NCBI GenBank assembly: GCA_948144175.1
Contig: CANXME010002068.1
Span: 5,944,501 to 6,008,500, forward strand
Reading direction: 5' to 3'
DNA from: Closterium sp. NIES-65
Lineage: Eukaryota > Streptophyta > Zygnematophyceae > Desmidiales > Closteriaceae
DNA: 64,000 nucleotides
Below are positions 24,464 through 35,500 of the stretch, one piece after another (within the stretch, counting starts at the first letter, position 1; each line of letters opens with the position of its first letter). The notes below the pieces were generated by a model, which saw only the letters and a list, made by a program, of their open reading frames with translations, was not told where the DNA came from and did no database searches. A program made the position numbers and the translations under genes.

Positions 24464-27400
24464 TCAGCCCGGCTTCCGACGCTTGGACGTCTTCGTCGGC
24501 AGCGGCGGCGGTCTTCGAGCGGCTTGCTCCGCGGCCGCTTGGGCCGCCATAGCTTTCTGCTCTTCCCACGTGGTCGGGAACATGTCCTCGCCCCACTTGT
24601 GCGTCATGTATCTCGCCGCCACCAGTCCCCAAGCAACCGTCAGCTTGGGCTTCTCACCCTTAGAAAGCCTCTTGATGCCCAGGTTCCCCTCTGTGCGTAT
24701 CAGAAGCGCGTCGGCGTCGATGATCTTCGGAGCATCGCAGAAGGTCAAAATTCCCGACGCAGCGAGCTCGTCAAATTTCTTGATCACGGCGGCCGTGTCG
24801 GCCTCTCCGTCTGACGAGCGGAAGCGGCGCACGGCCTCCATCGCCCTCCTCATTCGGCGCATCTCACCCTGTTTTGCGTTGGCCGACAACTTGCCCAGGA
24901 GGCTGTGCCGCCCGATGAAACCTGGCTCGTTGATCCTGTCGTAGAGACGCCGACGGTCCGTGGTGGTGGGGCAGTTCCAGAAGCGCCAGGCCTATGCCAC
25001 AGTCTCGGCCTTTCTCCATGGGTCGACAACCAGGGCCTCATAGTAAGCGTCAGCGTCCAACTGAGCATGCTTAGCGGCCGCAACTGCCTCCTCTTCCAGG
25101 GTCGTCGGCCTAGAAGGCGCATGTGGCGCTGGCGCCCTACGTGCCTCGGAGATCTTGAGATCTCAACGTCCCTCGCCGCGATAGCAGCACGCGCCTCCTC
25201 GAGCTCCTTCTCCACCTTCATCTGCTTGAGCGTCGCTTTGTGCCTCTCGTGGGCCAGCGTCTCGTTCAGAAGGTCGACCTGAAATTCGGCGTCCAGGCGG
25301 GCTGAGATTTCTTGCGAACAACAGCGGAGCGGGTTAGGAGTCAAGTGATGCAAGCACGCTTGCTGCCAAGTCACGCGGAGTTCATCTTGTGCTTACAGCT
25401 GGCTGGGTCGGGATCGGCGACCGGCGCTTGGCGATCGTCTTGGTGTCAATCTTCTCGATCTCCTTCGCCCACGCCTGAAAGTCGCGATCCCGACAAAGCC
25501 TCGAAGCCTGGACCTGAGGGTGCCACGGAGTGCGGACGAGTTTCACCGCGAGGTCCTCGGCCGCAATGCGGCGTGCATCCAGCATGGTCCGGATGTAGTG
25601 CACCGCGGCCGTGTTCGCCTCAGGCCCTTGTGCGAGCTCTTCCGCCTGCATGAAATAGAGGAATGTCGGTGTGAACCAGTGAAGAGAGAGACGACACGAT
25701 GCATGAGGACGGCGTCGCTACACTCACCGCCCCCAGCTGTTCCTCGACGCCGGGAAATATGTGCGCGGCGATGGTTTTTTCGAGGTCTGCGCTGGGAGGT
25801 AGCCTGCTGCAGCCCAGGAAGTAGTCGCTTCGAGCTCCAGAGTAGCCGGCCTTCTTCATCACCACCCGGACTGGAATTGAAGTGATGTAACTCCTCGTCA
25901 TCTTGTCAATAGCCCAGTGACCCAATTCGGCTATCTCGGCGCGCGGCGTGCCTTGGTCAGCCAGCTCTTGTGCCCTGCCGGCGCGAGCGGCGTGCACGTT
26001 GCGCTTGATGAAAACCTTGTTGGCCGTCCACAGCTGCCGAGTGATTTGTTGCTGGCTCGACGACGGCAGCAAACCCTGATCCTTGTCGTAGCGGGCGAAG
26101 AAGAGATGCTTGTCGTACCAGAGCTCCGGTCGGCGTACGTCCAGCGGCGGAATTATGGGGACGCCGAAGATCTGGGGGACCTGGTCGTAGATGAAGCGCA
26201 GCCAGAGGATTGTATCGCCCACAGCACACAGTTCCGCCTCTAAGTGCCTCGCCGCGTAGCTGTGATGAAGACGGGCGTCCTTGCACGTCTTCGAGTTGCG
26301 CTGCGCGATGACCATGACTATTGGCCGGTTCTCAGGGTTCACCGACGACCCGCTAGCAAGGCGGTACAGAAAGATGTCGGCGAGCGTGATCTCGCGTACG
26401 CTGGCACCGCGGAGCAGAGTGTGGTGCGATAGCAGGGTCGTCGTTCTCATAAGCATGAACTTCCACATAGTCTGGGAAGGACCTGTTCCCCCCGGATTCC
26501 ACGCCGTCGCCGACCAGTGCGGCAACACCTTGAACATGATTTTGCGGAACTGCTCGGTGGTGTAAGTGTCGCCGATGGTTCCGCGATGTCGGTCGACATA
26601 TTTTCTACACAAGAGGAGAGTGCGAGGGTGATGATTGAGTGTGAGCGGCGTCGGTGAGCATTGGCGGGAATACTAGAGAGGACTGGCAAAGTCGGCGATG
26701 TTAAAGCATCTTACTTGGTGTCGGCTTTGTTCTTTCCGCGAACCATGACGCGCACTTCCGTGCGGACGACCGAGATGTCCTGCATGATGTGCAGCTCCTT
26801 CTCCTTGTACGGGGTTGCCTCTATCTTGGCCGCCATCTGAAGGGCCTTGATGCGGCCGAGTAGCATGTTGACCGTGCAAGGCTTGATCGGCTGCGTGCGC
26901 ATGGCGCTGTTGCCCTCTTCGCTCCTCATTGCCTCGATGAGGGTCTCTCGCGCTCTGAACAAGACGTAAGCGCGAATTCGAGGCTCGTTGGTCCTCGGGC
27001 CGTGCAACCAGATGAACTGGCGCGGGGCGATGTGCCAACGTTCGCCCAAATCATCGCCGATTTGCTTGCCGATTTCGTCCTTGTCAGTGAGTATGGACCC
27101 CGGCTCCAGGTCGTCACCTTCTGACGGAAGAGCATCCACCGCCCACCGCTTGTAGTCTAGTATCCACGATATGTACTGCCGCAGCGACGACCCTTCCTCG
27201 AGCGTCTCCGTGTGGCGAAGGGCATTGGCTATCAGCACTTCGATGTCGCTGTTCTTCAGATCCTCGACCACAAACTCAGTCGCCGTAAACTCTCCTCGCG
27301 GGACGCTCGCGTGCAGCCTATCTTCGAGTTCGTCCTCGGCCAACACCTCCTCTACCTCTCTTCGATCCCTCTCTGCTCGAGTGAGCGGCCGACGTTGGCG

Positions 27401-28092
27401 TCTAGGTCCCGGGCCGGGCTGGGGTTCCTCCTCCTCATCGCTAGACAAAGAGTCCTCCTCCGGCTGGCTAGGACGTCGCTTTTGGGGGTCGCCTACAGGT
27501 GGCGGCGGAATGTCAGGGTCGACGGGAATTTTAGCCAACGCATCTAGATCGTAAATCAGACGCAACGTCACTGCCGGAATGCTGGTGGGGCGGACGCCGG
27601 CCGGCGTTGTGGCGGACGCCGGCCGGCGTTGTGGCGTCACCGGTCAAGTTCACCCGCGCCTGGGCTGCCAGCGGAACGTAGTCCGACATGTTGGCCTCGG
27701 CCGTATGTCCTAACAGCGCTTGTTGTCTACTAAGGGCCAGCCGGCGAGTTGGTCGGCGGGTCGGGCATAAAATGGCGGTATTGGGTAACGGCGGCGGCGT
27801 ACTGTTGCTGCGTTGTGTTCGCTTCTAGTGACCTAGTGACCCTAGTGTCTGTCTCTAAGCGGGCGGCGAGAGAAGCTTGCGCCAACTGCGCGGCGATGTC
27901 CCCCTCAAGTGGGTTTGTTTCCGGCGGCGTTGCACCAGGCCGGTCGCCGACCACGCACAGCGCAACCCTAAACCAGTCTCGGCCTTTCTCCACGGATCTG
28001 GCCGATTGTGCCTCCCGTTTAAAACGGGCGACGAAACTGTGAAATCGGCTGCTACGACCAACGAAACCCAGCGCCCCAATAATCGGTCTCAC
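24464..28092 (-). CDS. Crypton-like tyrosine recombinase (YR) with Ndc10-like C-terminal region
   Basis: Likely catalyses integration/excision of the surrounding element. An N-terminal segment (28,092-27,730, ending ...QQQYAAAVTQYRHFM) looks like the start of a YR core-binding domain. The next exon (about 27,640-26,715) holds an acidic tract, RRQRRPLTRAERDRREVEEV and a SAM-like block SLRQYISWILDYKRWA. A GT-AG intron of 110 bp (26,714-26,605) keeps phase into the catalytic exon 26,604-25,728: Arg in TLLRGASVREITLADIF, HxxR in HAARAGRAQEL, Tyr in MTRSYITSIP, then AGYSGARSDYFLGCSRLPP and IFPGVEEQL. This tail resembles fungal Ndc10/Crypton proteins (domain II). Exon 25,645-25,397 follows in phase. 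Beyond it a coiled coil (LLNETLAHERHKATLKQMKV) and the final segment to 24,464 lie in different frames with an in-frame stop, so this copy is probably decayed or the last introns are unresolved. No reverse transcriptase is nearby, which argues against DIRS or Ngaro. Confidence 0.7.
27597..27637 (+). repeat. Direct duplication of about 22 bp
   Basis: The unit GGCGGACGCCGGCCGGCGTT occurs twice in tandem inside the 5' coding part of the recombinase gene. A 22-bp unit would shift the reading frame, which may explain why the two 5' open segments do not join simply. Confidence 0.65.
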
Positions 28093-28099
28093 CTGTTGG

Positions 28100-29240
28100 T
28101 CGGCGTCAGACGCCGGAGCCGCGGTGTTCTCCGCAGAGCGTGTCTTGGTGGAAAAAAACTAAGTGTGAGAGCGCAGGCGTAAGAAGTGACGAAAGGAAGT
28201 GGGAGTAGGAAAAATCGCTAGTGGCAGCTTGGCTCCGGAGAGGTCATGGACGTGCGTGGCTCCGCACATGCCACCAAGCAGGCAAGGTTCTGTACACTTG
28301 GCATTCATGCCGCTGTCCACGCGAGGCGGCGCATTCTCCGACGTGCCACGGCTCTCGCATGGCCACTACAACGCCGCCGTGACTGTCCATGAAGGTGTTT
28401 TGTAAGGCATGCCACGGCAGCAATACAAGGCGCGCCGAGGCTTGTGGCATTGGTCCAGAGTCCATTCATGGCGCACTCGTGCCACCGGTGATTGGCATCA
28501 CGAGATACTTTGACGCCGACTTTGCGGACACCGCGGGTTCATCACGAGATACTTTGACGCCGACTTTGCGGACACCGCGGATTCTATTTTCCCGCGCAAG
28601 AAATAGTCCTCCGATGTTCGACACTTGGACCCGGCATCGCCGTTCGATGTACGCTGCGTGTCCGGCGCCGACATTTATCCTGCCCCCACGTCTGATTCCT
28701 GTGCACGTGCCAGGCCGCTGATGCTCGACACCTGGACCCTGCCTCGCCGGTCGATGCTCGCCGACATTTCGGTGCCCACCTGTTCCTCTTCAGCGCTCAA
28801 TTTGACCGCCGATTTCTTCCACGTAGACTTACCCCGTGACGCCGCGTGTCACGCACCGACATTCTCATGGCCCGCGCGTTCTTTCTTGCGCGACGCTTGA
28901 GGCGTGGTCGGGTGACGCGTGGACGCCAGTGTGGACGCCGACATTCGAGGGAGGTGGGACATAATCCAGGTCATCCGTAACCCGCCGCATGTCGTGCATC
29001 CGTGGTCGACGTGTCCTGCTGGCAACTCGCCACGCGTTGAGATATACTTTGTGGGTATTTCTCAGCCCACGAGAATGTCGACGGCAGGCCTGTCGATTCA
29101 AGGGCATATGCTCTTAATGCCTTGAACATTCCGGGCTACTTTTGCTCCACCTAGACTGCCAGAAGTGATAGATTCGCACTGCACCCGTGCCACTAAGTGT
29201 GTCGCCCAAACCAGGCCTTCCCCTGTCTTGAAGTTTTGGT
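28100..29240. other. Right flank of the large element, no supported gene
   Basis: No convincing coding sequence. A perfect-looking 44-bp tandem duplication lies at 28,497-28,540 / 28,541-28,584. A looser duplication about 107 bp apart starts at 28,613 and 28,720 (GATGYTCGACACYTGGACCC). The right boundary of the recombinase element is probably in here. No terminal repeat matching the left flank was found, as expected for Cryptons, which lack inverted repeats. Confidence 0.5.
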
Positions 29241-29249
29241 TTCTGGTTG

Positions 29250-29830
29250 TAGGACCCCCCCACCCCCCCCTTTCTGCCAGACCCTACCCCCCTTTCTCCT
29301 TAAGTTGCACGAGAGGAGTGGATTTTCCCCTTAGCGTTTTCTAGCCAAAACAGTGTTTGTAAAGTGTCTAAGTCAGCTTGGAGCACCCGAATTTTCCCTT
29401 AGCGTCTAAGTGTCCCCCCCCCCCCCTTTTTCCCTCCTACACGAGAGGAGTGGATTTTCCCTTAGCGTTTTCTAGCCAATCCTGTGTTTGTAAAGTGTCT
29501 AAGCCAGCTTGGAGCACCCGAATTTCCCTTAGCGTATGACGGCCCCCCCCCCCCCCCCTTTCTCCTTAGGTTGCACAAGAGGAGTGGATTTTTCCCTTGA
29601 CGTTTTCTAGCCATCCAGTGTTAGTTAAGTGTCTAAGTCAGCTTGGAGCACCTGAATTTTCCCTTAGCGTCTTTAAGTGTCCCCCCCCCCCCCCCCCCCC
29701 TTTCTCCTTAGGTTGCATGAGAGGAGTAGATTTTTCCCTTAGAGTTTTCTAGCTATCCCGCGTTTGTAAAGTGATTAAGTCAGCTTCTGAGTACCCAATT
29801 TTTCCCTTCGCGTCTAAGTGTAAACTCTTC
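29250..29830 (+). repeat. Four-copy tandem satellite with poly-C tracts
   Basis: Units start at 29,309, 29,441, 29,575 and 29,717 (periods 132, 134 and 142 bp). Each carries [19 protein letters not shown], then TTTGTAAAGTGTCTAAGTCA, then TTTTCCCTTAGCGTCTAAGT and a run of 12-20 C. Period differences are mainly poly-C length. Confidence 0.88.
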
Positions 29831-30430
29831 ACGGGCCCGGATTTTAAGTTTTCACTTTGGGGTGCGCCCGTGACCGTTAAGGGCGCCCAAACGCTCAGAT
29901 GGGGAGGAGCCAGGGAGCGCAAGTATGGGTCCCAGGAACTTCGACAGGCCTGGTCGACGGTCGTTCGGCGTTCCCTAGGGCTCCGTGCCCCAGTCTGCCA
30001 TACAATTTCCGACGGTCGGACGGCGAGCTGAAATGGAACCCTGTCGGTTCTGTGCGGCGAAAACGGGCGGGGGAATTCGTCGGCTGAGCTATATCATGCT
30101 GTACCACCACATTCAACCGCCAACAAGGACACGCCAACATCCCGCAAGGTTCACGTGCCACGATGACAGTACAGTTCTGTCAATTCTCCAAATTTCAAAC
30201 CTGCCAGCCGCAATTTACTGCAATCGGATCAGACATGCCATACTCCGCAGCTTGGCCACGAGCCCACATTGCGAACCGCAAGCGCGTGAGGCTGATCTGG
30301 AACACATGTGCAACTACACAAGAAGACCTTGTTCACCAGAAACCTCATTATTTCAATATACCCTGCCCGGTGATCCGAGAGAATTGATGTAACATCCCAA
30401 ATGATCTCTCAGCTTTGCTACTTTTTTTAG
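29831..30430. other. Intergenic, nothing recognised
   Basis: No supported coding frame, repeat or RNA gene. Composition is moderate GC. Confidence 0.5.
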
Positions 30431-30443
30431 GATGCATTACACT

Positions 30444-30450
30444 TATAAAA
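30444..30450 (+). promoter_or_regulatory. Candidate TATA box of the LEA-like gene
   Basis: TATAAAA in the context CTTATAAAAGCGG. It lies about 390 bp before the ATG at 30,838, so the 5' leader would be long or contain an intron. Confidence 0.35.
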
Positions 30451-30837
30451 GCGGCTACATCCACAGTCGTAACTGAAACTAAAGTACTGTCGATCTGGTG
30501 ATTTGGGTATGCTATTGTATTGTAACCTCTCGTAGTGGCAAGTTGTTCCAGTAATTCCCCCACGGCGGGTCTACCCTGTCCAGTTGGCTTTTACCCTGGC
30601 TGAGCCGAATCGCTCAATCAAGCCGCTTCGGGATTTCCGTCTACCTTGGGCGAAATTGCGCGCACCGAACCGAACTGATTTCGCCTCCGTTTGCAGGATA
30701 AAATGGCTCTCGACATTTCTCATAACATTCCTTCCTTCCACAAACCAGCAGAGTTCGCACCCCATTCTTGCTCACAAGACATACCAACACCACATCTCCC
30801 ACTTCCCCGTCTCTTGATCCTCGATTTCCCGCAAGCC

Positions 30838-31893
30838 ATGAAGACTCTTAACTTCGCAGTCTATCTCGCCGTCGCCATATCACTCCTTCTGCTCATCACT
30901 CCTTCGCCGGCAGATGCGCGAACGTTTGCAACGGTCCAGGAAACCCTGGACGAGGTCGCAGCTAGGCTTCGTGAAGAGGCTGATGCTGCCTGGGCCGAGC
31001 TCGAGGCGTCGGTGGAGCTCGCAACGACGCGCGCCGATGAGGAAGCCGCCGCTAACGCCACCGTTGAATCCGCAAAAACGGTCGCTCAGGCGGCGAACGC
31101 AGCGTTTGCTGCGGCGAAGGCTAACGCGGCGAGCAACAAGACCGCGGCGGAAGCGGCGAAGAAGACAGTCAACGCTCTCAAGAAAACGGTCGCGGGGATT
31201 CAGAAGAAAGCCGATGGCAAGAAGGCGTACGAGAAAGCACAGGAAGACCTGAAGAAGGCGGAAGAAAAGGCTGCGCAGGCCAAGACGAAGAAGGAGAAAG
31301 CGCTCGCGGCGGCCGCAGCGCAGCAGAAACTCGCAGACGACGCGGCCAAATCCGCGGGTAGCGCCAAGGGAAAAGACGCGTCGAAGGCGAAGGAGAAGGC
31401 CAAGGGCGAGCAGAAGAAGGCCGATGAGATGCGGAAGACAGCGGACGGCGCGGCGTCGGAGGAAACCGCGGCCAAGGTGGAGGCGGAAAAGGCGAGGGCG
31501 AACGTCGCAAAGACGCCGAACCCGGCGCTCACGCCGGAGGAGCAGGCGGCGCTCGATAAGTATAACGCCGCGGTCGCCGCCGCGACGAAGGCGGAAGCGG
31601 ACGCCAAGACCGCGGAGGCGGAGCTAAAGGTGGCGGAAAAAGCGGTGACTTCCGCCAAGGCGGCGCTTTATAAGGCGAAGGCGGGGCTGACCTCCGCGAC
31701 TGCGCGCAGGGTGGAGGCGGACAAGATAGTGGAGATTAAGAAGGCTGCAGCGGAAGCGGCGGAAGATGCGGCGGTTGCTGCGGAGGAGAAGGCCAGGGAC
31801 GCGGGCGCGCCAGGCTCGGAGGCTGCTCCAGGTTCGGAGGAGGCGCCAGGCTCGGAAGCGGCCCCGGGTTCGGAAGCTGCGGTGCTGCCGTAA
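30838..31893 (+). CDS. Secreted Ala/Lys/Glu-rich coiled-coil (LEA-like) protein, 351 aa
   Basis: A single exon from ATG 30,838 to TAA. Residues 1-28 are a signal peptide (MKTLNFAVYLAVAISLLLLI, then PSPADA before Arg), so the product should enter the secretory pathway. Residues about 30-320 are almost entirely Ala, Lys, Glu and Asp in heptad-like order (TVESAKTVAQAANAAFAAAK), forming long amphipathic helices as in group-3 LEA or other water-stress proteins. The C-terminus has four APGSE[A/E] repeats before AVLP. An upstream in-frame start exists at 30,691, but the 30,838 start places the signal peptide at the N-terminus and is preferred. Function as a desiccation or matrix protein is inferred from composition only; no named domain is recognised. 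Confidence 0.8.
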   Translation: MKTLNFAVYLAVAISLLLLITPSPADARTFATVQETLDEVAARLREEADAAWAELEASVELATTRADEEAAANATVESAKTVAQAANAAFAAAKANAASNKTAAEAAKKTVNALKKTVAGIQKKADGKKAYEKAQEDLKKAEEKAAQAKTKKEKALAAAAAQQKLADDAAKSAGSAKGKDASKAKEKAKGEQKKADEMRKTADGAASEETAAKVEAEKARANVAKTPNPALTPEEQAALDKYNAAVAAATKAEADAKTAEAELKVAEKAVTSAKAALYKAKAGLTSATARRVEADKIVEIKKAAAEAAEDAAVAAEEKARDAGAPGSEAAPGSEEAPGSEAAPGSEAAVLP

Positions 31894-32561
31894 TAGAATG
31901 ATGGGATGCGGCATGGAGATGAGTGGTGCTTGTGACTCGCAACTTTGCTTACGTGGAAAGTCATCAAGTCTGTAGTTAGGAGCCATGTAGTGCGGAGTTC
32001 CTCCTTAGCATACATGCTTGTAGCGGTTACAGGCTTTTTACCCTGACACTGTGGCATGTGATAGCTTGTATGCTGAATAAACATGGCCCCATGGCTTATA
32101 CCGGTATTCTAAGCTGGTTCTTATGCACCAGTATACCACGTGTGCTTAGATGTCACCCACTCCATCCAATCTACCACGGGTGGAAGACCAGTACTGAAAT
32201 CATACCAGTATCTTCTTTGTACCGGTATTACCCTACACTTGGATCACAAGACTAACTCTCTTGTTTGCATCTACAGAATGCGAAACTGAATCTAGTTATT
32301 GCTACGAGAATCCAGCTCATATAAAGTAACTGTCATTATCGAGCTGCTATCACGCGCATGTAGACACACTGGTTCCTAGTCTATATAGCATGTCTCAAGC
32401 TTCCCCTGTCAATTCTACAATGGACATTAGTACATATGGGAATTCAATTAATGGCCATGCATAAGAACAGGCCTGATGCATGCATCCACACAGATCCCGC
32501 ATCACACCTGCAGCCCCTGCATAATACCCACAGCCCCTGCATCACACCCACAGCCCCTGCA
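31894..32561. other. Intergenic between convergent genes
   Basis: AT-richer sequence holding the 3' ends of the LEA-like gene (+) and the large ARM gene (-). A short degenerate repeat of AYACCGGTATT/ACCAGTAT occurs between 32,095 and 32,235. At 32,505-32,580 CAGCCCCTGCATCACACCCA is repeated about four times; it overlaps the stop region of the ARM gene. Confidence 0.5.
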
Positions 32562-35500
32562 TCACACCCACAGCCCCTGCAGCAGGTATAAGGCCAGCAT
32601 CCACCTGCCATCTCCAAACCGCCCACCCTCCTCCCCTCGCCTCACAATCCCTTCCAGCACCTCCTCTATCCCTGCTCCCACCATCACCGCATGATTCTCC
32701 TCGTTGCTTCCCAACGCATACAGCACTCCCAGCGCAGCACGCTGACACGCCACCGATGGCCTCCCCATCCTGCTCCCCCTGCTCTCCCTGCTGCTGCTGC
32801 TGACACTGGGTTTCTGCCGTAGAATTTCCACCAAAGGGAAAATGGCGCCCGCCCGCGCCATAGCCTGGAGATACCCGGGGTTACCCGTAAGAGCCAGATC
32901 AAGTAATCGCACCGCCGCTCTCTCCCTCCTCTCTGCCTGGGGTAGCAAGGCACTGGATCGAAGCAGCGGCGGCGGCGGTGGCGGGGAGAGAGTCCCTCCC
33001 GGGAGAGGAAGCAGCGTTGGATGAATCTCCATTCCACTCCACACCTCCTCTCCCACCACTCCCTCCTCTTCCTCCCCTCCCCACGCTCCTCCTCCCTCCC
33101 CCTGCCCTCCACCCTCTCCTCCCCCCCCCAGGTCTTCCACCAGATGTGGAATCAAATCAAAGGTGGTAACTGCGATTTCAGCATCAGCAGCAACGTCAGT
33201 GATCACCAGAAGAGCCTCGGACACCTTGTCCTTCACCTGGAGCGGTGCAGAGGACTGGAGAACGATTTTGAGGCAGTCAACGAGGCGGGAATCGGCGAGC
33301 ACGGAACGGGCTGAGCCTCCTGCTGTGGAGGCAAGGCGGCGAGCGAGGAGAGCTGCTGCTGCCTGTGCTGCCCAGAGGTCTGATTCGGCCTCTGCTGAGA
33401 GAGGAGAGGAGGCTGACGCGGAGGATAGTGCTCGGATGGGGTCTGGGTCTGGAGGGGTGGGTGGGAGGTGGAAGCGAAAACAGGGGAGAAGGGAAGCGGG
33501 AGAAAGGGAGTGGGGGGGCGAAGTTAGGGGAGAGATATTGAGGAAAAAGGGAGTGGTGGGGAAGGAGACAAGGAAGGGGGATGGAGGTTTGGGAAGGGGG
33601 GATGGAGAAGATGGGAAGGTTGTTGTGGTGCGAGGGTTGATACACTCAGGTGAATTTCAGGAACTGGGGGAGACCGTCAATGTGACTCTCACTCTCCTTA
33701 CACTCGCATAAAACACCGCCCACTTCCTCAGAGCGCTCATTACGCACCACTCACTCACTCACTCACTCACTCACTCACTCACTCCCTCACTCAAACACTC
33801 ATGTCTTCCGAACAGCCTATGCTGCCATCCCCACACTACCTCACCTTTTATCCTCCTCCCCAGTGCTCGCTTACCCACACTATCACCCCACACACCTTTC
33901 GGTTCCGCCAGCAACAGCACACTCTCTAAAGCCGCCACCACTCCAGCCGCCATCAGCGCCACCACATGCGCTTCCCCTCCCCCCCCACCACCAACACCAC
34001 CACCATCATCAACATCAGCAGCAGCAGCATCAGGATCAGACCACTTCAGCGCGGATCGGTCTGCAATCACATTCCCCAGAATCTCCGCGGCAATAGCACG
34101 CTCTTTGAGAGTCCCTGTGGCGAGGAGGGCGACAAGGGGAGGCACGCCCCCTGCTGCCACGATGCTCTCACACGGCATGCCCACCAGGGATGAGATTTGG
34201 AGGAGGAGTGACTCTGCTGCTGCCCTCCCGTCTGCTCTCGCTGCTGGGTCGCTGGCTGTTTCTGCTGCTGCTGCTTGTGGCGGCGGTGGTGGTGGCGGTG
34301 GTGTTGCTACCGTAGCTGCTGGCTTTTGACGCGCCTCAAAAGTCGCTGCCGGGTCGCTGGCTGCTTCTACTGCTGCTGTTTGTGGCGGCGGTGTTGCTAC
34401 TGTAGCTGCTTCTCCCGCCTTTACGCCCTCTCCGCTAGTCTGTGCGTTCTCTTCCCTTAACAGAGTTATGAACGATGGTATGGCGGATGCCTGGACGAGG
34501 GGCACGATGGGAGGGAGGGGAGGAGGGAGAGACGAAGGACTAGTGAGTCCACTCAAGAGAGATGAACGATGGTATGGCGGATGCCTGGACGAGGGGGGGG
34601 GGATGAGAGAAAGGGGAGGAGGGAGGAGAGAAGAACGGGGGGAAGGGAGGAGGAAGAGGAGGACGGGAACAAGTGGTGATATGGAGGCACAGGCAGGAGG
34701 ACAGTTGGGCTCAAAGAAACGGAAGGGAGAGCAAGTGTGTGGATTGGAGAATGGATAGGTGGACGATGTCACGACGGAAGATGACGGACGGACGGATGGA
34801 CGGATGGATGGACGGATGGACGGATGGACGGATGGACGGATGGACGGATGGACGGATGGACGGATGGACGGATGGACGGATGGACGGATGGACGGATGGA
34901 CGGATGGACGGATGGACGGATGGACGGATGGACGGATGGACGGATGGACGGATGGACGGATGGACGGATGGACGGATGGACGGATGGACGGATGGACGGA
35001 TGGACGGATGGACGGATGGACGGATGGACGGACGGACGGACGGACGGACGGACGGACGGACGGATGGACGGATGGACGGATGGACGGATGGACGGATGGA
35101 CGGATGGACGGATGGACGGATGGACGGACGGACGGACGGACGGACGGACGGACGGACGGACGGACGGACGGACGGACGGACGGACGGACGGACGGACGGA
35201 CGGACGGACGGATGGACGGATGGACGGATGGACGGATGGACGGACGGACGGATGGACGGATGGACGGATGGACGGATGGACGGATGGACGGAAGGACGGA
35301 TGGACGGATGGACGGACGGACGGACGGACGGACGGACGGACGGACGGATGGACGGATGGACGGATGGACGGATGGACGGATGGACGGATGGATGAAGGCG
35401 CACCATTTTGGCAGCTGCTTCTTCATCTGACACCATACGCAGGAGAGCGGAAACCACCTGGGTGCCGATGAAGGCGAGGGTAATGAGACAGGGAACCGTT

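Noticed and set aside
24464-28092. Assignment of the recombinase element to DIRS or Ngaro retroelements
   Set aside because: No reverse transcriptase, RNase H, split repeats or methylase domain is visible next to it; the Ndc10-like tail fits Cryptons better.
29250-29830. CRISPR-like array
   Set aside because: Repeat unit of 130-140 bp without short-repeat/spacer structure, in a eukaryotic context; it is an ordinary satellite.
34673-35430. Very long open frames on both strands (Asp/Gly/Met/Trp-rich or Ser/Pro/His-rich)
   Set aside because: They are translations of the GGAYGGAC microsatellite; the flanking ARM exons are on the minus strand and the array lies between them.
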